In this document: positions 45,887 through 48,196 of the stretch, one piece after another
Position numbering within the stretch: position 1 is the first letter of the stretch
Layout of the letters: the number at the start of each line of letters is the position of its first letter
Program-made: the position numbers and the translations under genes
NCBI GenBank assembly: GCA_945883285.1
Contig: CAMCXH010000005.1
Span: forward strand, 1 to 48,196
Direction: 5' to 3'
DNA length: 48,196 nucleotides
Origin: Bordetella parapertussis
GTDB lineage: Bacteria; Pseudomonadota; Gammaproteobacteria; Burkholderiales; Burkholderiaceae_E
Notes under the pieces: model-generated
Databases searched by the model: none
What the model was told of the DNA's origin: nothing
The model's input: the letters and a program-made list of their open reading frames with translations, nothing else

Positions 45887-48196
45887 ATGGATATTTCCCG
45901 AGTTCGTGCGTTGCGCGGCCCCAATCTCTGGAGCCGCTTTACCGCCATCGAGGCAGTCGTCAGCAGTACCAATGCCGATCTGAACGGCATGTCGATGATC
46001 GAGATGGCGACGCGAATGAACCTGCTGTGTCCCGGTATCGGGACACCGGATGCGGCGCCCGATAACACCGCAGCAGCACCCCATCTGCTCGGCTGGGCCG
46101 CACTCAGACTACAGCAGCTTGCCGGTTGCCCAGTGCGATTCCTGCAGTCGAAGCCAACCGCGGAGCCTGGAGTCTGTCGAATCGTCATCGAGTACAGCGA
46201 AGAAGCGGTCGGAAGGCTTGCACTCGAGTCGGCGACCTCACTTTTTTTTGCAACCCGTGATTCAGGCAGCTTCAATGCATCGACGGCCATTGCGGCATTG
46301 AGTGAGCTCGACGAGAACATTCGCCTGGGGCCCAGTACCGGCTCGATCGTCCAGGCCGCAATCGAGCGAGGCATTCCGTATCGACGCCTGACCCAAGGCA
46401 GTCTGGTCCAGTTCGGATGGGGAATTCACCAGCGCAGAATCCAAGCTGCAGAAATCGACAGCACCAGTGCGATCGCCGAGTCGATCGCTCAGGACAAGGA
46501 ACTCAGCAAGACGCTTCTCGATTCGGTTGGCGTGCCGGTTCCCAGCGGGCGATCGGTGACCGACTTCGACGAAGCCTGGGCGGTGATGCAGTCGCTCAAC
46601 GCGCCGGTGGTGGTGAAACCCCGCGACGGCAATCAGGGCAAGGGCGTCACGGTCGATGTCAAGACACGCGAAGAACTTGAAGCGGCCTGGGCCGCCGCCA
46701 GCGACATCAGCAGCGACATCATTGTCGAACGCTATCTTCCTGGCGACGATTACCGGCTGCTGATCGTCGGGCGCAAACTGATTGCTGCCGCACGTCGCGA
46801 CCCGCCGCTGGTCGTCGGCGACGGGCAACACACAGTTGCCCAACTGGTCGACAAGGTCAATAGCGACCCGCGCCGTGGCGACGGGCATGCCACACCGCTC
46901 ACGCGAATCCGCTTCGATGCGATCGCTCTGGCCCGACTGGCCGCGCAAGGCATGACTGCCGAATCAATCCCCGAAGCCGGACGCCGGATCATCCTGCGCA
47001 ACAACGCCAATCTCAGCACCGGCGGCACCGCGACCGACGTCACCGATGAGGTGCATCCGCATGTCGCTGCCCGAGCCATCGAAGCAGCGCACATGGTCGG
47101 CCTCGATGTCTGCGGGGTCGATGTCGTTTGCCGAAACATCGCTCAACCGCTTGAAGATCAGGGCGGCGGCATCGTCGAAGTCAATGCCGCGCCCGGCCTT
47201 CGCATGCACCTGGCGCCATCGTTCGGCAAGCCGCGGCCGCTGGGCGAAGCGATCATCGATACGCTGTTTCCCGACGGCCACAATGGCCGGATACCGACGG
47301 TTGCAGTGACCGGCACCAACGGCAAGACGACCACCGTACGGCTCATCACCCACTTGCTGGCACAAACTGGCCTGACTGTCGGCATGACCAATACTGACGG
47401 TGTCTTCGTGGGCAGCCAGCAGACCGATTCCGGCGACTGCAGCGGACCCAAGAGCGCCCGCAGCGTGCTGCTGCACCCCGATGCGCAAGCCGCTGTTTTC
47501 GAAGTGGCGCGCGGCGGACTGCTGCGCGAAGGCATGGGTTTCGATCGCTGCGAAGTCGGCATCATCACCAACATCGGTCAGGGCGATCACATCGGCCTGA
47601 ACTTCATCGAATCGGCTGAAGACGTTGCCGCGATCAAATCGGTCGTGGCCCGAAACGTCTCGACCACTGGCGTTGCCGTGCTCAATGCGAATGATCCGCT
47701 TTGCGTGGCGATGGCCGACGATTGCCCGGGCGCGGTGACCTTTTTCGGTGACGACGCCCATCATCCGGTCATTGCCGCCCATCGTGCCAAAGGCCAGCGG
47801 GTTGTGTTCGTTGACGGCGACGGCATCGTCGCGGCGCAAGGCAATGCCAGCTGGCGCTTCGCACTGGCCGACATCCCTCTGACTCGCGGCGGGCGCATCG
47901 GCTTTCAGATCGCCAACGCCATGGCGGCGATTGCTGCCGCATGGGCGCTCAAGATGGACTGGGCGGTTCTGCGCAGAGGCCTGGCCAGTTTCGTGAGCGA
48001 TGCCGGCAGTGCGCCCGGTCGGTTCAATGTTTTCGAGTGGCGCGGCGCGACCATCATTGCCGACTATGGCCACAACCCTGATGCCATCCAGGCGCTGGTT
48101 GATGCCGTGGCGGCCTTGCCAGCCGAGCGACGTTCGGTCGTCATCAGCGGGGCAGGCGACCGTCGCGATGAGGACCTGCGCCGCCAGACCCAGATC
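45887..48196 (+). CDS. cphA: Cyanophycin synthetase CphA, 3'-partial
   Basis: An open frame of 770 codons runs off the window end. It encodes the N-terminal domain (RALRGPNLWSRFTAIEAVV), an ATP-grasp domain (VVVKPRDGNQGKGV, DIIVERYLPGDDYRLLIV, IVEVNAAPGLRMHL), and a Mur-ligase domain with an intact P-loop TGTNGKTTTV (475-484, K480). The C-terminal-lobe segment IADYGHNPDAIQAL follows. The enzyme makes multi-L-arginyl-poly-L-aspartate: ATP-grasp adds Asp to the backbone and the Mur half adds Arg to side chains. About 100 residues are missing. It begins 24 bp after cphA' and is surely co-transcribed. No cyanophycinase gene is in the window. Confidence 0.95.
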   Translation, partial: MDISRVRALRGPNLWSRFTAIEAVVSSTNADLNGMSMIEMATRMNLLCPGIGTPDAAPDNTAAAPHLLGWAALRLQQLAGCPVRFLQSKPTAEPGVCRIVIEYSEEAVGRLALESATSLFFATRDSGSFNASTAIAALSELDENIRLGPSTGSIVQAAIERGIPYRRLTQGSLVQFGWGIHQRRIQAAEIDSTSAIAESIAQDKELSKTLLDSVGVPVPSGRSVTDFDEAWAVMQSLNAPVVVKPRDGNQGKGVTVDVKTREELEAAWAAASDISSDIIVERYLPGDDYRLLIVGRKLIAAARRDPPLVVGDGQHTVAQLVDKVNSDPRRGDGHATPLTRIRFDAIALARLAAQGMTAESIPEAGRRIILRNNANLSTGGTATDVTDEVHPHVAARAIEAAHMVGLDVCGVDVVCRNIAQPLEDQGGGIVEVNAAPGLRMHLAPSFGKPRPLGEAIIDTLFPDGHNGRIPTVAVTGTNGKTTTVRLITHLLAQTGLTVGMTNTDGVFVGSQQTDSGDCSGPKSARSVLLHPDAQAAVFEVARGGLLREGMGFDRCEVGIITNIGQGDHIGLNFIESAEDVAAIKSVVARNVSTTGVAVLNANDPLCVAMADDCPGAVTFFGDDAHHPVIAAHRAKGQRVVFVDGDGIVAAQGNASWRFALADIPLTRGGRIGFQIANAMAAIAAAWALKMDWAVLRRGLASFVSDAGSAPGRFNVFEWRGATIIADYGHNPDAIQALVDAVAALPAERRSVVISGAGDRRDEDLRRQTQI

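Noticed and set aside
46964-48073. 369-codon minus-strand open frame opposite cphA
   Set aside because: The plus strand carries an uninterrupted cphA frame with an intact P-loop; the antisense frame is a shadow.

Overview
The window reads as a chromosomal segment of a high-GC betaproteobacterium, most likely Burkholderiales. The grounds are the gene order yebC-purD-hemF-nadD-rsfS-rlmH-maf-rng, a System I cytochrome c maturation operon, a class I fructose-1,6-bisphosphatase, small Tyr/Gly-rich secreted proteins of a type common in that order, and a proteobacterial two-gene cyanophycin synthetase locus. Genus cannot be fixed from the sequence. Coding density is very high: no gap between called genes exceeds about 250 bp. 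I see no rRNA, tRNA, CRISPR array, insertion sequence or prophage gene.

Layout. 1-2719: end of a ccm operon (ccmF partial, ccmG, ccmH). 2900-3187: hupB on the minus strand. 3435-4637: a PLP-dependent trans-sulfuration enzyme. 4656-6954: a lipoprotein subtilase with a P-domain, followed by an overlapping gene that looks like its detached pro-domain/inhibitor. 7022-10721: pepN and fbp. 10718-15822 (minus): HerA-like ATPase, EamA transporter, an SDR with an altered active site, a quinone oxidoreductase and tcdA. 15999-21260: tightly packed housekeeping run yebC-purD-hemF-nadD-rsfS-rlmH-maf. 21386-23980: a di-heme cytochrome c peroxidase/MauG-like protein and a chemoreceptor, placed between maf and rng. 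24095-26568: rng and an apparently exported methyltransferase-fold protein. 26585-28314 (minus): an AhpD-like protein, a lipoprotein and a Tyr/Gly-rich secreted protein. 28434-33821 (minus): dnaE-msbA. 33930-34850: a second EamA transporter. 34873-37131 (minus): fpr, a WrbA-like flavodoxin and a pirin, with a divergent LysR regulator (37332-38300) overlapping gluQ. 39195-40640 (minus): rhlE.

The right end (40710-48196) is a cyanophycin locus. On the minus strand, an ABC half-transporter with an unusual N-terminal zinc-ribbon module overlaps a DUF1854 gene. Divergent from them, across 202 bp, are two cyanophycin synthetase genes. The first (CphA'-type) has an intact-looking ATP-grasp half but a Mur-ligase half with a ruined P-loop and no C-terminal lobe. 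The second (CphA, cut by the window end) has a normal P-loop. This suggests a two-subunit Asp/Arg polymer synthase working with a transporter of unknown substrate, and it is the most interesting system in the window.

The other items most worth following are the trans-encoded protease pro-domain, the signal-peptide-bearing methyltransferase, the SDR without the Tyr/Lys pair, and an 11-bp tandem repeat array beside fpr.
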